In this document: positions 7,547 through 15,926 of the stretch, one piece after another
How the letters are laid out: each line of letters begins with the position of its first letter
How positions within the stretch are numbered: the stretch's first letter is position 1
Assembly: GCA_050246795.1 (NCBI GenBank)
Contig: JBFWVJ010000004.1
Coordinates: 66,455 to 130,454, forward strand
Direction of reading: 5' to 3'
DNA: 64,000 bases
Origin: JBFWVJ01 sp050246795
Lineage (GTDB): Bacteria; Patescibacteriota; Gracilibacteria; JAUYGZ01
Notes under the pieces: generated by a model
Told to the model about the DNA's origin: nothing
Seen by the model: the letters and a program-made list of their open reading frames with translations, nothing else
Database searches by the model: none
Made by a program: the position numbers and the translations under genes

Positions 7547-9292
7547 TTATTCGACGCTTGCCTCCTCCGAAGCACTTTCTTTCAAGTAAATTACGGTCAA
7601 GGTAGCGGTCTTACTCCTGTTGCCCTGAGCATCACTCGATTGTACTTTGAGGAGATTTTCGCCTTCTTGAAGGCTGATCGTCACTTCGAAGCTGGTTGAT
7701 CCGGCTGTGAAAGTGGCTTTTTTGTCGTTGATGAAGAGGCTCTGACTTTTTGGATCCACCGTCCCGGTGATGGTCAGGCTCTGTTCACTGGTTTGAAGCA
7801 CTGTGCTGGGGTCTGGAGACGTGATCACAGGTTTGGAAAGCTCCACAGCGGTCGTCGTAGGAGGCGTCGACGGAGTATCTTCGATCAATCGAGTCGTTGG
7901 TTTTTCCTGGTCTTTGAAGATGTAGACCGTCTTTTGACTGGTGTTGCCCAGCGCGTCGTACGCGAAGATGCTGTACTTATTCTTTCCTGAGACCAGATTT
8001 CCGTAGCCGACCCCGCCCAAATAGCGATAGGTCTTTGCCCCCGCCACGAACTGCTTGAGACAGTAGGCAGGCGTGCTGTCGTTGTGAGAAATGCAGACTT
8101 TCTCCGCATCGGTGTCGATTTCTCCTATCAGCTCGATGGTGTCTCCACTGATGACTCCATTGCCGTTTTCATCCACTTCCGGCTTCGTGATGTTCCCAAG
8201 GATGGGGCCTTGAGTGTCGACTTTGAGGTCTAGCTTAACCACTTCCTTTTTCTTTTCAGAGCCTTTTTCCTGGGCGGTCACCTGGATGCTGTTCTTTTGT
8301 TCGGAAAGGGTTGTTACTGCTTCCCATTGGTCCGTGAGGCCGAGGGTGGCTTTTTGGTCATTGACCCAAATGCTCTCGATCTGATCTTTATCGTATGTTC
8401 CGGTCACGCTGACTCGTGCGCCTACTTTTTGATTGGCTGTAGGAGTGGTGACTACCACAAGCCCTTCTTCAAGGCTTTCCAGCTCCACCGCTGGAAGTTC
8501 AGCTACTTCCACGATTTCTGTCACGAGACCGAGCTGTTCTTCCTTTTCCAGGTTCCATAAGTACCATTCTGATGATCGATATGATTCATCAAGGATGCTC
8601 ACGATATTCTTTTCACCTGCCTTCAACAGGTCGAGATTGAGGTCGTCGAGGGTGACTTGCTGGCCGCCGCTGAGTTCGAGCTGGCCGATGGGCTTGCGGG
8701 TGCCATTCATTCGCTCCGCCACGTTGCTCACTACCTGCCCGCCGATCACCCGAAGCCGGTCAGGGTTGGTGCTGAGGTCGATGACACTTGCTTTGTTCAT
8801 CTGAATAATTTGCCGTGAAGTGTTGATGATGAAATCAGCCTCTTGGGTGTTTCCATCCATCCCTCTTCGCCATAGTTGTCCTGAGATCAACTCAATGGAA
8901 ATGTGATCGCCTTCGGTCACGTTTTTGTCCAGTCGGATCAGCTTTATTTCAGTTTTCTTGTCGAGGCGGATTTCACTGCCTTCGAAAAACCTCAGGACCA
9001 GGAGTCCCGTTGGGGAAGTCTTGATCGTGTCACCGGCTTGAAGAAAGTCGGTGTCCCTTAAAAGTCCCCACTTTTCATCACTCCAGGGCTTTAATTCGTT
9101 ATCGCCTTCTTGGTACACGATGGTGACCTTTTCATCTTTGGCTACTGGTGGGGGTTGGAGGAGTCTTTGGAGGTCGGAAAGATTAACCTTGTTTTGGACG
9201 ATGTACCATCCTGAGGCGACCAGGACGATAATAAGCGTAAAGGGGAGGAGGTAAGAACCGAAACCCTTTTTGGGGTACTTTTTTTGTGACAT
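7547..9292 (-). CDS. Membrane-anchored FecR-domain protein with Ig-like repeats
   Basis: 581 residues. A short basic cytoplasmic tail (MSQKKYPKKGFGS) leads into one membrane helix (~14-32). Outside lies a FecR-like domain (~60-230: FLQAGDTIKTSPTGLLVLRF, SEIRLDKKTEIKLI, ISIELISGQLWRR), known from sigma-regulator FecR and from surface proteins. Two glucodextranase-type Ig-like modules follow (~285-360: PTANQKVGARVSVTGTYD; ~495-570: KPVITSPDPSTVLQTSEQS, FINDKKATF). No FecI sigma factor is adjacent, so a wall or matrix-binding surface role is more likely than iron signalling. It follows dnaA and the four-helix gene in the same direction, with an AT-rich repeat in front of it. Confidence 0.78.
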   Translation of the reverse strand: MSQKKYPKKGFGSYLLPFTLIIVLVASGWYIVQNKVNLSDLQRLLQPPPVAKDEKVTIVYQEGDNELKPWSDEKWGLLRDTDFLQAGDTIKTSPTGLLVLRFFEGSEIRLDKKTEIKLIRLDKNVTEGDHISIELISGQLWRRGMDGNTQEADFIINTSRQIIQMNKASVIDLSTNPDRLRVIGGQVVSNVAERMNGTRKPIGQLELSGGQQVTLDDLNLDLLKAGEKNIVSILDESYRSSEWYLWNLEKEEQLGLVTEIVEVAELPAVELESLEEGLVVVTTPTANQKVGARVSVTGTYDKDQIESIWVNDQKATLGLTDQWEAVTTLSEQKNSIQVTAQEKGSEKKKEVVKLDLKVDTQGPILGNITKPEVDENGNGVISGDTIELIGEIDTDAEKVCISHNDSTPAYCLKQFVAGAKTYRYLGGVGYGNLVSGKNKYSIFAYDALGNTSQKTVYIFKDQEKPTTRLIEDTPSTPPTTTAVELSKPVITSPDPSTVLQTSEQSLTITGTVDPKSQSLFINDKKATFTAGSTSFEVTISLQEGENLLKVQSSDAQGNRSKTATLTVIYLKESASEEASVE

Positions 9293-9299
9293 GAATATT

Positions 9300-9354
9300 C
9301 ATTAATTTACAATTTTCAATTTTTAATTTTCAATCAATTTTCAAAATACCAATT
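9300..9354. repeat. AT-rich TTTTCAATT repeat, left flank of the four-helix gene
   Basis: Tandem-like variants of TTTTCAATT and TTTTAATT. Inverted counterparts (ATTGAAAATT) lie on the other side of the four-helix-bundle gene at 9731-9766. Confidence 0.45.
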
Positions 9355-9717
9355 TTATGGCTTTCCATCGAGGGTAGAAGTTATTTTTTGAAATATCAGT
9401 GTTAACTCCTGTGCTTCCTTCCATAGTTTTTTTATGTTTTCTCCTCTTAATGGCTCACATTTCTTGAGCATCACTAACCAATATTTTGTTTCTTGCGCTT
9501 CTTTTTTGCAAATAAAAATCTTATTTCTAAAATCTTTTTTAGAACTTGCGCCATTCGCTTCCATATAGTTCGCACCAATACTTGTGGCTGACCTGACTAA
9601 TTGTCCAATGATTTTGCTAGAGATTGCGTCTTGCTTCGTGCTTTTGCAAAGTTCTATCACATCTTCCCCAAATGCTATTGTTCTTGCTTCTAAATCATAT
9701 TTTCTCTCATTGGACAT
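9355..9717 (-). CDS. Four-helix-bundle protein (23S rRNA intervening-sequence type)
   Basis: 120 residues from MSNERKYDLEARTIAFGEDV. The pattern RTIAFGEDVIELCK ... SKIIGQLVRSATSIGANYMEANGASSKKDF ... KKEAQETKYWLVML matches the family first found as ORFs within 23S rRNA intervening sequences. These proteins form oligomeric helical bundles and have no known enzymatic role; they are scattered in many CPR genomes. I chose the internal ATG at 9717 because the upstream extension is repeat-derived (FQLSILNFQSINN). It sits between dnaA and the FecR gene, flanked on both sides by TTGAAAATT-type repeats, which suggests insertion as a small mobile cargo. Confidence 0.8.
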   Translation of the reverse strand: MSNERKYDLEARTIAFGEDVIELCKSTKQDAISSKIIGQLVRSATSIGANYMEANGASSKKDFRNKIFICKKEAQETKYWLVMLKKCEPLRGENIKKLWKEAQELTLIFQKITSTLDGKP

Positions 9718-9730
9718 TGACACATTGTTT

Positions 9731-9766
9731 ATTGATTGAAAATTGAGAATTGATAATTGAAAATTT
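9731..9766. repeat. AT-rich ATTGAAAATT repeat, right flank of the four-helix gene
   Basis: Contains ATTGAAAATTGA and AATTGAAAATTTCT, inverted relative to 9300-9354. A close copy (ATTGAAAATTGATCATTG...) is found at 19619-19645 upstream of the pilin pair. Confidence 0.45.
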
Positions 9767-11230
9767 CTATGCCATTCCGAGCTCTTTCTTAATCGCATTA
9801 ATATCCCTTCTTAATCCTAGGTCTGACTGTAGACGTGATTTGATATTGTTCACGGAGTGCATGGCGGTCGTATGATTTCTCCCCCCGAAGATCTGTCCGA
9901 TTTTTTCGAGAGAATAGTTCAGTTCTCGTTTCAGCATGTACATCGCCACTTGTCGAGTGAGGGCGATTTCCTGCTTTCGAGAAGGTCCCAGCACTTGATC
10001 TGAACCAACATTGAAGTATTTGGCCACGGTTTCGATGAGGTCCTCTTCCGACTGCATCTTGTCCTCGGCGGATTCATATTGCTGGCTGCCACCGATGATC
10101 CTCGCGGATCGGTTGTGCTTCAGCAGCACTCTTTCCACGGAGCGAACAGTGGGCGTGCTGTTCTCGAGCTCGGATTCGGCGATGGCTTGCAGGAGTACGC
10201 CTTCCAGTTCACGGATGGATTGGGTGACATTGGAAGCAATGAATTCGAGGACTTTCGGATCGATGATGATCTGATGCTTTTTGACCTTTTCCTGGAGGAT
10301 AGCAAATCGAGTTTCGAATTCCGGAAACTGAATGTCACAAATCATGCCCATTTCGAAGCGTCCCGTGAGCCGTTTATCGAGCTCATTGAGCTCTTTCGGA
10401 GGTCGATCGGAAGCGATGATGATCTGCTTGCCCGCATCGTAGAGCGCATTGAAAGTGTGAAAAAAGGTTTCTTCCGTCTTGTTTTTTCCAGAAAGAAATT
10501 GAATGTCGTCGATGATGAGGACGTCGACCTTGCGGTAGCGGTTGTTGAACTGGTCCATCTTTCTCTTTCCCAGGGCCTGGATGTAGTCATTTCCAAAGGC
10601 TTCCGATGTCGTATAGATCACCAGCATGTCTGGATTCCGTTTGAGGATCTCATTTCCGGTTGCTTGCAGCAGATGCGTCTTGCCCAGTCCAGTGTTTCCA
10701 TAAAGGAAGAGCGGATTATAGGTCTTTCCTGGGGCACTGCTCACGGCCGAACAGGCCGCATGCGCGAGTCGGTTTTCCTGCCCGACGATGTAGTTGTTGA
10801 GCGTGTAGGAATGGTCGAGGATTTTGGTGCTTAGGCCCTCGGAGAGCATCACTTCGGCTTGTCTCGGTTTCTTCCGGCCTTTGTTAGGATTCTTTTTATT
10901 GAAGATCTCATCCGAGATGTGCCGTGGATCATCTTCCTTCATCAGGCTCGCGTCCACTTGGATATTGATCTCCTTGATTTGAGGAAGAAATTCCTGAGCC
11001 GTTTTCAGCAGGTCTGCTCGAAAATGCTTATTGATCCAATCCAATCCCATGGGGAGCGGTACGCCCACGACCAAAAGATCCTGATCGATGTCCATGATAA
11101 CGGTTTTTTTGAACCACGTGATGAACTGAGCGTGAGGGATGATGGTGCTCATCCGCATCAGAATGCTATTCCAAAGTTCTTTTTTATCCACAGTAAAATT
11201 GAAAAAAGAATAGGGACTTTTTGGCTCCAT
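9767..11230 (-). CDS. dnaA: Chromosomal replication initiator DnaA
   Basis: 487 residues from MEPKSPYSFFNF. AAA+ ATPase that binds DnaA boxes and opens the origin. Domain I (~15-90) has the helicase-loading WxxxL-type pattern (LWNSILMRMSTIIPHAQFITWF). Domain III has Walker A GNTGLGKT (178-185), Walker B VLIIDDIQF (Asp241-Asp242), sensor ASDRPPKEL and box VII KRLTGRFEMG. Domain IV has the DnaA signature GGRNHTTAMHSVNNIKS. The open frame begins 66 nt upstream; the ATG at 11230 fits the family N-terminus better. dnaN is not adjacent and recF is 13 kb away, so the classic dnaA-dnaN-recF order is broken. A perfect DnaA box lies within its own 5' coding region. Confidence 0.97.
   Translation of the reverse strand: MEPKSPYSFFNFTVDKKELWNSILMRMSTIIPHAQFITWFKKTVIMDIDQDLLVVGVPLPMGLDWINKHFRADLLKTAQEFLPQIKEINIQVDASLMKEDDPRHISDEIFNKKNPNKGRKKPRQAEVMLSEGLSTKILDHSYTLNNYIVGQENRLAHAACSAVSSAPGKTYNPLFLYGNTGLGKTHLLQATGNEILKRNPDMLVIYTTSEAFGNDYIQALGKRKMDQFNNRYRKVDVLIIDDIQFLSGKNKTEETFFHTFNALYDAGKQIIIASDRPPKELNELDKRLTGRFEMGMICDIQFPEFETRFAILQEKVKKHQIIIDPKVLEFIASNVTQSIRELEGVLLQAIAESELENSTPTVRSVERVLLKHNRSARIIGGSQQYESAEDKMQSEEDLIETVAKYFNVGSDQVLGPSRKQEIALTRQVAMYMLKRELNYSLEKIGQIFGGRNHTTAMHSVNNIKSRLQSDLGLRRDINAIKKELGMA
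11184..11192 (+). promoter_or_regulatory. Perfect DnaA box (TTATCCACA)
   Basis: Exact consensus 9-mer inside the dnaA coding region, about 38 nt from the start codon (encoding part of TVDKK). It could mediate autoregulation or belong to the origin; one chance occurrence cannot be excluded. Confidence 0.45.
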
Positions 11231-11598
11231 GAAAGGCGAAAGCCTTGCTCGAGTGTTTGTGTGAACTCGGTCTGGGGAACCCCATACTGCCCCCAAAGCT
11301 TCTTCATTGCAAAACGAATTTGACCGATAATGTGCAAAAGTTCTTGACGGAGGAGGGGGATGGTTGATGGTTCATAGTTGAGGGTTCATGGTTGATGGTT
11401 CATAGTTGATAGTTCATGGTTGATGGTTAATAGATGGGAGTTGGGAGTTCGTAGTTCGGAGTTTTTAGGGTGCTAGCTTCATTGGCTTCGTTAGCTTCGT
11501 TAGGACGGAAGTTCTATTGTTCATTGCTTATTGTTTATCGTTCACTGTTTATTGTTCATCGTTCTTCTAGTATCATCTCAAGGACTTTACGCACTCTC
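11231..11598. other. dnaA / MurF-like divergent intergenic region, candidate origin
   Basis: 368 bp without a convincing gene between two divergent genes. It holds a GGGGTTCCCC-type palindrome near 11275, the 28-bp-spaced repeats at 11361-11433, GGGAGTTCG/AGTTCGGAG repeats at 11437-11465 and T-rich GTTTATTGTTCATCGTTC-like repeats at 11515-11565. Position next to dnaA makes it an origin candidate. I see no cluster of perfect DnaA boxes, so this is weak. Confidence 0.3.
11361..11433. repeat. Three iteron-like repeats upstream of dnaA
   Basis: A 21-bp sequence starting TGGTTGATGGTTCATAG occurs identically at 11361-11381 and 11389-11409. A shorter variant (TGGTTGATGGTTAATAG) is at 11418. The spacing is 28-29 bp. 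Confidence 0.55.
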
Positions 11599-13224
11599 TT
11601 GATTCCATTTCTTTCCATACTCTGGCTTCTTCGAACAGCCGCGGCGCTCTCTCAGTCGACCTACTACTGGCAATTGAAGGAGTACCGCTGGGATCGGATG
11701 AAGGAATTTTTGTTCCAGCAAGGAGGGAAAAACTTTTTCATCAATACGTTTCACCTCCTGGCACTTGTGCTGGTCTTTGTGTATGGCGCTTTTTGGGTTT
11801 TTGACCTTCCTGGTGAGGAGGGCTTTCTTCAGTGGTTTCCATTGGTCGTTGCGGTGTTGTTTTTAGCTGAAGTGCTTCAGGATTTTCACACCGTTCTTCT
11901 TCGCAAGTTCCGACGGCCTCGTCCCACCGCAAAGGCTTTGATGATTTTCTCGTCGACATTTTTGATCGAGCTCGCTTGTCTCGCTCTTTTTTGGTGGTCG
12001 ATGTCCGGGGATCCCACCATAGACGCGATCGCTTTTTTTCTGCTCTTTTTTGTTGCGGTAGAGCATGATATCCACGCGGCAGTTGTGGGGGTCTTCAATC
12101 GCATGAGTCGGTTCGCGAAGCGAAGGATCTTTCATCAGGCTCAAGCGAAGCGCCTCGGGATGAAGGAGCTGAAGGTTATTGGGATCACCGGAAGCTACGG
12201 CAAGAGCAGTGTCAAAGAGTACCTCTCCCACATTCTTGCTGAAGACTTCCGAGTCTTGAAAACCCAAAAAAATACCAATACTGAAATCGGTATTGCTCAG
12301 ACCATTTTGAAGGACTTGAAAGAGGACCATGAGGTATTTGTCTGCGAGATGGGGGCTTATTCACGAGGTGAGATCGGGTTGTGTTGCCAAATCGCGGTTC
12401 CTCAGATCGGAGTGTTCACCGGGCTCAATGATCAGCATGCGGCGCTCTTTGGAAGTATTGATCACACCTTCCAGGCTAAATGGGAGTTGATCCAGGCACT
12501 CCCGAAGGATGGTTTGGCTGTGTTTAACGGGGATTCTGCAGAACTGAAGAGTCGTTTGAAACCCTCAGAGGTCCGATCTGTTGTTTGCTCTACTGTTCAT
12601 GGTGACGCGGTGGCGCAGGACATCAAGGTTCACCAAGATTCGATTGAGTTCCGGTACAAAGGCCGGGTCTTTACGGCTTCATTGCTCGGATCCTTTCAAG
12701 TCGTGAATCTTTTAATGTGCATCGTCGTGGCAGAGTCGCTCGGTCTTTCATTGGAGCGCATTGCGCAGCGGATCAGCTCTCTCGCCGCCCCGGACAAAAC
12801 CATGACTCTTCTGACTTTTTCAAGAGGGTATATCATTGATGACAGCTACAATGTGAACTCCGATGGTCTTCAGGAAGCTCTGACGCATTTGCAGCGATTT
12901 GAAGGCTATCACCGAGTCTTGTTTTTTCCAGGAATCCTTGAGCTTGGCGAGGCATCCCCGAGTCTTCATGAGCGGTTCGGAGAGCTCATTAGCCACCATG
13001 TGGATGACGTGTTTTTCACCGATTCCAGCTTCTCCCAGTACCTCACCGCTGGCGCTCTCAAAGGCGGTCTCGGGAGATCTCATATTTTTGAAGTTCAGGA
13101 CCAGCAAGAAATGATCCATTCTCTTCAGAAACTGCTAGAAGGCAGATCTCAGGAACGGTTTGTTATTCTGTTTGAAAGTCGTGGTGCGGAGAAGGTGATG
13201 GAGTGGTTGGGGCGTGGGGAGTAG
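11599..13224 (+). CDS. Membrane-anchored MurF-like ligase
   Basis: About 541 residues if translation starts at TTG 11599; the start is uncertain because the frame runs upstream through repeat-encoded sequence and the first downstream ATG would cut off LIPFLSILWLLR. N-terminal ~170 residues are hydrophobic with several membrane segments (FHLLALVLVFVYGAF, FLIELACLALFWW, AIAFFLLFFVAVEHD). The ligase part has the ATP loop GITGSYGKSS, the NTNTEIG segment, CEMGAYSRGEIG, GLNDQHAALFGS and late IIDDSYNVNSDG, all typical of Mur ligases, closest to MurF (which adds D-Ala-D-Ala to the peptidoglycan precursor). Membrane-fused MurF-like proteins are known from CPR genomes. A 9-bp tandem array starts 8 nt after its stop. 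Confidence 0.75.
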   Translation: MIPFLSILWLLRTAAALSQSTYYWQLKEYRWDRMKEFLFQQGGKNFFINTFHLLALVLVFVYGAFWVFDLPGEEGFLQWFPLVVAVLFLAEVLQDFHTVLLRKFRRPRPTAKALMIFSSTFLIELACLALFWWSMSGDPTIDAIAFFLLFFVAVEHDIHAAVVGVFNRMSRFAKRRIFHQAQAKRLGMKELKVIGITGSYGKSSVKEYLSHILAEDFRVLKTQKNTNTEIGIAQTILKDLKEDHEVFVCEMGAYSRGEIGLCCQIAVPQIGVFTGLNDQHAALFGSIDHTFQAKWELIQALPKDGLAVFNGDSAELKSRLKPSEVRSVVCSTVHGDAVAQDIKVHQDSIEFRYKGRVFTASLLGSFQVVNLLMCIVVAESLGLSLERIAQRISSLAAPDKTMTLLTFSRGYIIDDSYNVNSDGLQEALTHLQRFEGYHRVLFFPGILELGEASPSLHERFGELISHHVDDVFFTDSSFSQYLTAGALKGGLGRSHIFEVQDQQEMIHSLQKLLEGRSQERFVILFESRGAEKVMEWLGRGE

Positions 13225-13232
13225 GGGGGGGT

Positions 13233-13376
13233 GGGACGATTGGGACAATTGGGACGATTGGGACGATTGGGACGATTGGGACGATTGGGACGATTGGGAC
13301 GATTGGGACGATTGGGACGATTGGGACGATTGGGACGATTGGGACGATTGGGACGATTGGGACGATTGGGACGATT
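13233..13376 (+). repeat. 9-bp tandem array, 16 units of GGGACGATT
   Basis: Sixteen head-to-tail 9-mers; only the second differs (GGGACAATT). It lies between the MurF-like stop and the virB4 promoter. Frames through it give only GTI or LGR repeats and are not genes. GGG-N6-GGG spacing meets the usual G-quadruplex pattern on the + strand. Confidence 0.95.
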
Positions 13377-13429
13377 GGGAGGGTTAGGAGTGTTTGGGAT
13401 TGAGAGATGCATTTTATTGCTGCTGAGGC

Positions 13430-13458
13430 TTGTTATTCCTCCTCTTTTTTGGTATAAT
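13430..13458 (+). promoter_or_regulatory. sigma70 promoter of virB4
   Basis: -35 TTGTTA (13430-13435), 17-nt spacer, extended -10 TGG-TATAAT (13453-13458). Predicted start near 13465, about 16 nt before the chosen ATG at 13481. Confidence 0.75.
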
Positions 13459-13480
13459 GGAGAGAAAATTAATCACTTCC

Positions 13481-15634
13481 ATGGCGGTCGAAATACAAAA
13501 AGAAAATCCGTATACCGAAGCAAAGGAAAACTTCCAGGCCAAGATGGAAAAGGCGAAAGAAGCCTATTCCGAATCAAACCAAACTGGCTTCATTGGCAAG
13601 GTCAAGGGGTGGTGGGCCTCTCATGTGGCCAAGAATAAGGCAGCCTATGAGGCATCGAGGGCTAAGCAAGGTTCAGCGAGTCCTTCGCAGCCAGCGGCGA
13701 CTGCCAATGGCCAGGCTTCCACTGATGCTTCTGTGAAGTCTGTTGAGCCGAAACAGGAACCCCTCATTAAGGCTGAAGGGAAGCTTACTGAAAGCCTTTC
13801 GGTACAGGTGGATTTGAAGAACCTCGCGGACAAGGATGAGAAGACACTCACCCCAGAAGAAAAAAAGCTGCTGATGGAGGATGAGAAGAAATTCCAAGAA
13901 GGTATTGCGACGATCAAGGATTTGATCGCCCCTTCTTCCATGGAGATAAGTTCGACTAAGATCAAGATCGGTGATGTCTGGGTACGGTCGTTTTATGTTT
14001 ATTCATACCCTCGTTTCCTGGATACGAACTGGCTTGCTCCGCTCATCAATTTTGATGTGACCATGGATATTTCCATGTTCGTTTACCCGTATGAGTCCGC
14101 GGCCATCATGAAGAAGCTCCGTCGGAAGGTGGCGCAATTCCGCTCCAGTATCCGTATGGATCGTGAACGGGGGGTGGTCGAGGATCCTGCTTTGGAAACT
14201 GCGCTAGAAGATGCTGAAACCTTGCGAAGGGACCTTCAACGAGGTACGGAACGATTCTTTCAATTCTGCTTGTACTTCACGCTGTATTCCGAAGATGAAA
14301 AAAAGCTGGATCGACTCTCCAAGCAACTAGAAAGCCTTTTGGGAGGGAAGCTAGTGCTTACCAAACGAGCTGACATGCAGATCGACCATGCTTTCACTTC
14401 CAGTCTCCCGCTCGCGCTGGACGAATTGGAAATGATGAACAACATGAATACGGGACCCCTTTCCACGACTTTCCCGTTCACCAGCTCTGAACTGACTTCC
14501 AACCGTGGGATCTTGTATGGTTTGAACCGACACAATGATTCTCTGGTGATATTTGATCGATTTGAATTGGAAAATGCTAACTCGGTCGTCTTCGCCAAGT
14601 CAGGTGCCGGGAAATCGTATGCGGTGAAACTCGAAATCCTTCGATCTCTGATGATGGGTACCGATGTTCTGGTCATTGACCCGGAAAACGAGTACAAGAC
14701 TTTGTGTCAGTCTGTCGGAGGGACCTATATCAATGTCTCCTTGAGTTCCGAGGAACGTATCAACCCTTTTGACCTTCCCGGGAAGCCAGAGGATCAAGTG
14801 GAGAAACCTGGGGACCGATTGCGGGAGCACATTATTAACCTCACCGGACTCGTTAAACTGATGCTAGGCCAGATCACGGATGAAGAGGCAGGTCTTCTTG
14901 ACCAGGCCTTGATTCAGACCTATCAGGCCAAGGGAATCACCATGGATACCGAAGATCCAGAGTCATTAGCACCTCCTCTGATGTCAGATCTCGTTCAGAT
15001 TTTGGAAGGAACCAAGGGTGCGGAAAATATGGGGAAACGGCTCAAGAAATTCGAAGAAGGAACCTACAGCGGGATTTTCAATCAGCCTACCAACGTCAAT
15101 TTAGCCTCCGGCATGATTGTCTTTTCGATCCGAGACCTGGAAGATGAGCTTCGCCCATTGGCGAGTTATGTGATTTTGAACTTTATTTGGAACAAGGTCC
15201 GCAGCAAACTGAAACGCCGAATGCTGATCATCGATGAGGCCTGGATCATGATGCAGCATCAGGACAGCGCGAAGTTCTTGTATGGTTTGGCGAAACGTGC
15301 CCGTAAGTATTACCTCGGTGTCACGACCATCACCCAGGATGTGGAAGACTTCGTGACGTCCCCGTTTGGGAAACCGATCATCACCAACTCGTCCATTCAA
15401 TTGCTGTTGAAGCAGTCTCCAGCGGCGATCGAGTACTTGCAAAAGATCTTCAATCTGACAGACGGTGAAAAATACCTCCTGCTCAATTCAGGGGTCGGAC
15501 AAGGTCTCTTCTTCGCCGGGAACAAGCACGTGGCGATCCAGATCATTGCTTCGTATGGTGAAGACAAGATCATTACCACCAAGCCACAGGAGTTGCTGAA
15601 GGCGAAGGAGGGGGAGGGGCTAAATGCAGGTTAA
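13481..15634 (+). CDS. virB4: VirB4/TraC-type conjugation ATPase
   Basis: 717 residues. Cytoplasmic hexameric ATPase that powers type IV secretion and pilus biogenesis. The N-terminal ~110 residues are Lys/Ala/Ser-rich linker. A VirB4 N-domain follows (~150-340: WVRSFYVYSYPRFL, FDVTMDISMFVYP), then the RecA-like motor with Walker A KSGAGKS (~373-379), the VLVIDPENEY segment and Walker B MLIIDEAW (~580), then GVTTITQDVEDF and the FFAGNKHVAIQI tail. Upstream in-frame ATGs lie before the predicted transcript start, so 13481 is preferred. With the pilins at 19689 and 20105 (and the pilin-like protein at 146) it suggests a reduced T4SS or pilus; no relaxase or coupling protein is visible. Confidence 0.92.
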   Translation: MAVEIQKENPYTEAKENFQAKMEKAKEAYSESNQTGFIGKVKGWWASHVAKNKAAYEASRAKQGSASPSQPAATANGQASTDASVKSVEPKQEPLIKAEGKLTESLSVQVDLKNLADKDEKTLTPEEKKLLMEDEKKFQEGIATIKDLIAPSSMEISSTKIKIGDVWVRSFYVYSYPRFLDTNWLAPLINFDVTMDISMFVYPYESAAIMKKLRRKVAQFRSSIRMDRERGVVEDPALETALEDAETLRRDLQRGTERFFQFCLYFTLYSEDEKKLDRLSKQLESLLGGKLVLTKRADMQIDHAFTSSLPLALDELEMMNNMNTGPLSTTFPFTSSELTSNRGILYGLNRHNDSLVIFDRFELENANSVVFAKSGAGKSYAVKLEILRSLMMGTDVLVIDPENEYKTLCQSVGGTYINVSLSSEERINPFDLPGKPEDQVEKPGDRLREHIINLTGLVKLMLGQITDEEAGLLDQALIQTYQAKGITMDTEDPESLAPPLMSDLVQILEGTKGAENMGKRLKKFEEGTYSGIFNQPTNVNLASGMIVFSIRDLEDELRPLASYVILNFIWNKVRSKLKRRMLIIDEAWIMMQHQDSAKFLYGLAKRARKYYLGVTTITQDVEDFVTSPFGKPIITNSSIQLLLKQSPAAIEYLQKIFNLTDGEKYLLLNSGVGQGLFFAGNKHVAIQIIASYGEDKIITTKPQELLKAKEGEGLNAG

Positions 15635-15760
15635 TTCAGTACAAGACATTCATTTTTTCTTAATATTGACAGGTGCCAATCAGTATTATTGCTGCTACAA
15701 TATGTGTTTGATCGCTTTTAATTGTATTTGGTAGTGTTAAGGTGCATTAAATCATTAGAC

Positions 15761-15922
15761 ATGACTCATTTCTGGAAATTAATAGGCTTTGGCAAGGGTT
15801 TATTTGTTGTGCTAAAAAATGAGCGACAAGTTAAAGATGAGATTGATCAGAAGGGGTTAGAGAAATTCTTGGAAGAACATAAGTTTTATAGTAGCGGCAA
15901 AGGAGAAGCAGTAGCTAAATAG
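15761..15922 (+). CDS. Small protein upstream of the PIN-domain gene, possible antitoxin
   Basis: 53 residues from MTHFWKLIGFGKGLFVVL; the frame could start earlier at 15722. A short hydrophobic N-terminal half is followed by a charged, helical half (LKNERQVKDEIDQKGLEKFL) ending KGEAVAK. It stops 4 nt before the PIN-domain gene in the same direction, and both are more AT-rich than their neighbours. The pairing resembles an antitoxin-toxin cassette, but I recognise no DNA-binding motif and the family is unknown. Confidence 0.45.
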   Translation: MTHFWKLIGFGKGLFVVLKNERQVKDEIDQKGLEKFLEEHKFYSSGKGEAVAK

Positions 15923-15926
15923 ATTA

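Noticed and set aside
10079..10834. 251-codon plus-strand frame
   Set aside because: Antisense to dnaA, which is unambiguous.
11470..11598. ATG at 11470 as start of the MurF-like gene
   Set aside because: The extra residues (ASLASLASLG, VYRSLFIVHRS) are encoded by short intergenic repeats. A TTG at 11599 fits the family N-terminus better, though it is not certain.
13233..13376. Tandem arrays as CRISPR
   Set aside because: Units are identical and contiguous with no unique spacers, and no cas genes are present. The same holds for the 71-bp array.
13203..13638. Plus-strand frames made of GTI or LGR repeats, and the minus-strand PNR-repeat frame
   Set aside because: They are read through the 9-bp array, which has no stops because its period is a multiple of three; no start signal and no non-repeat domain.
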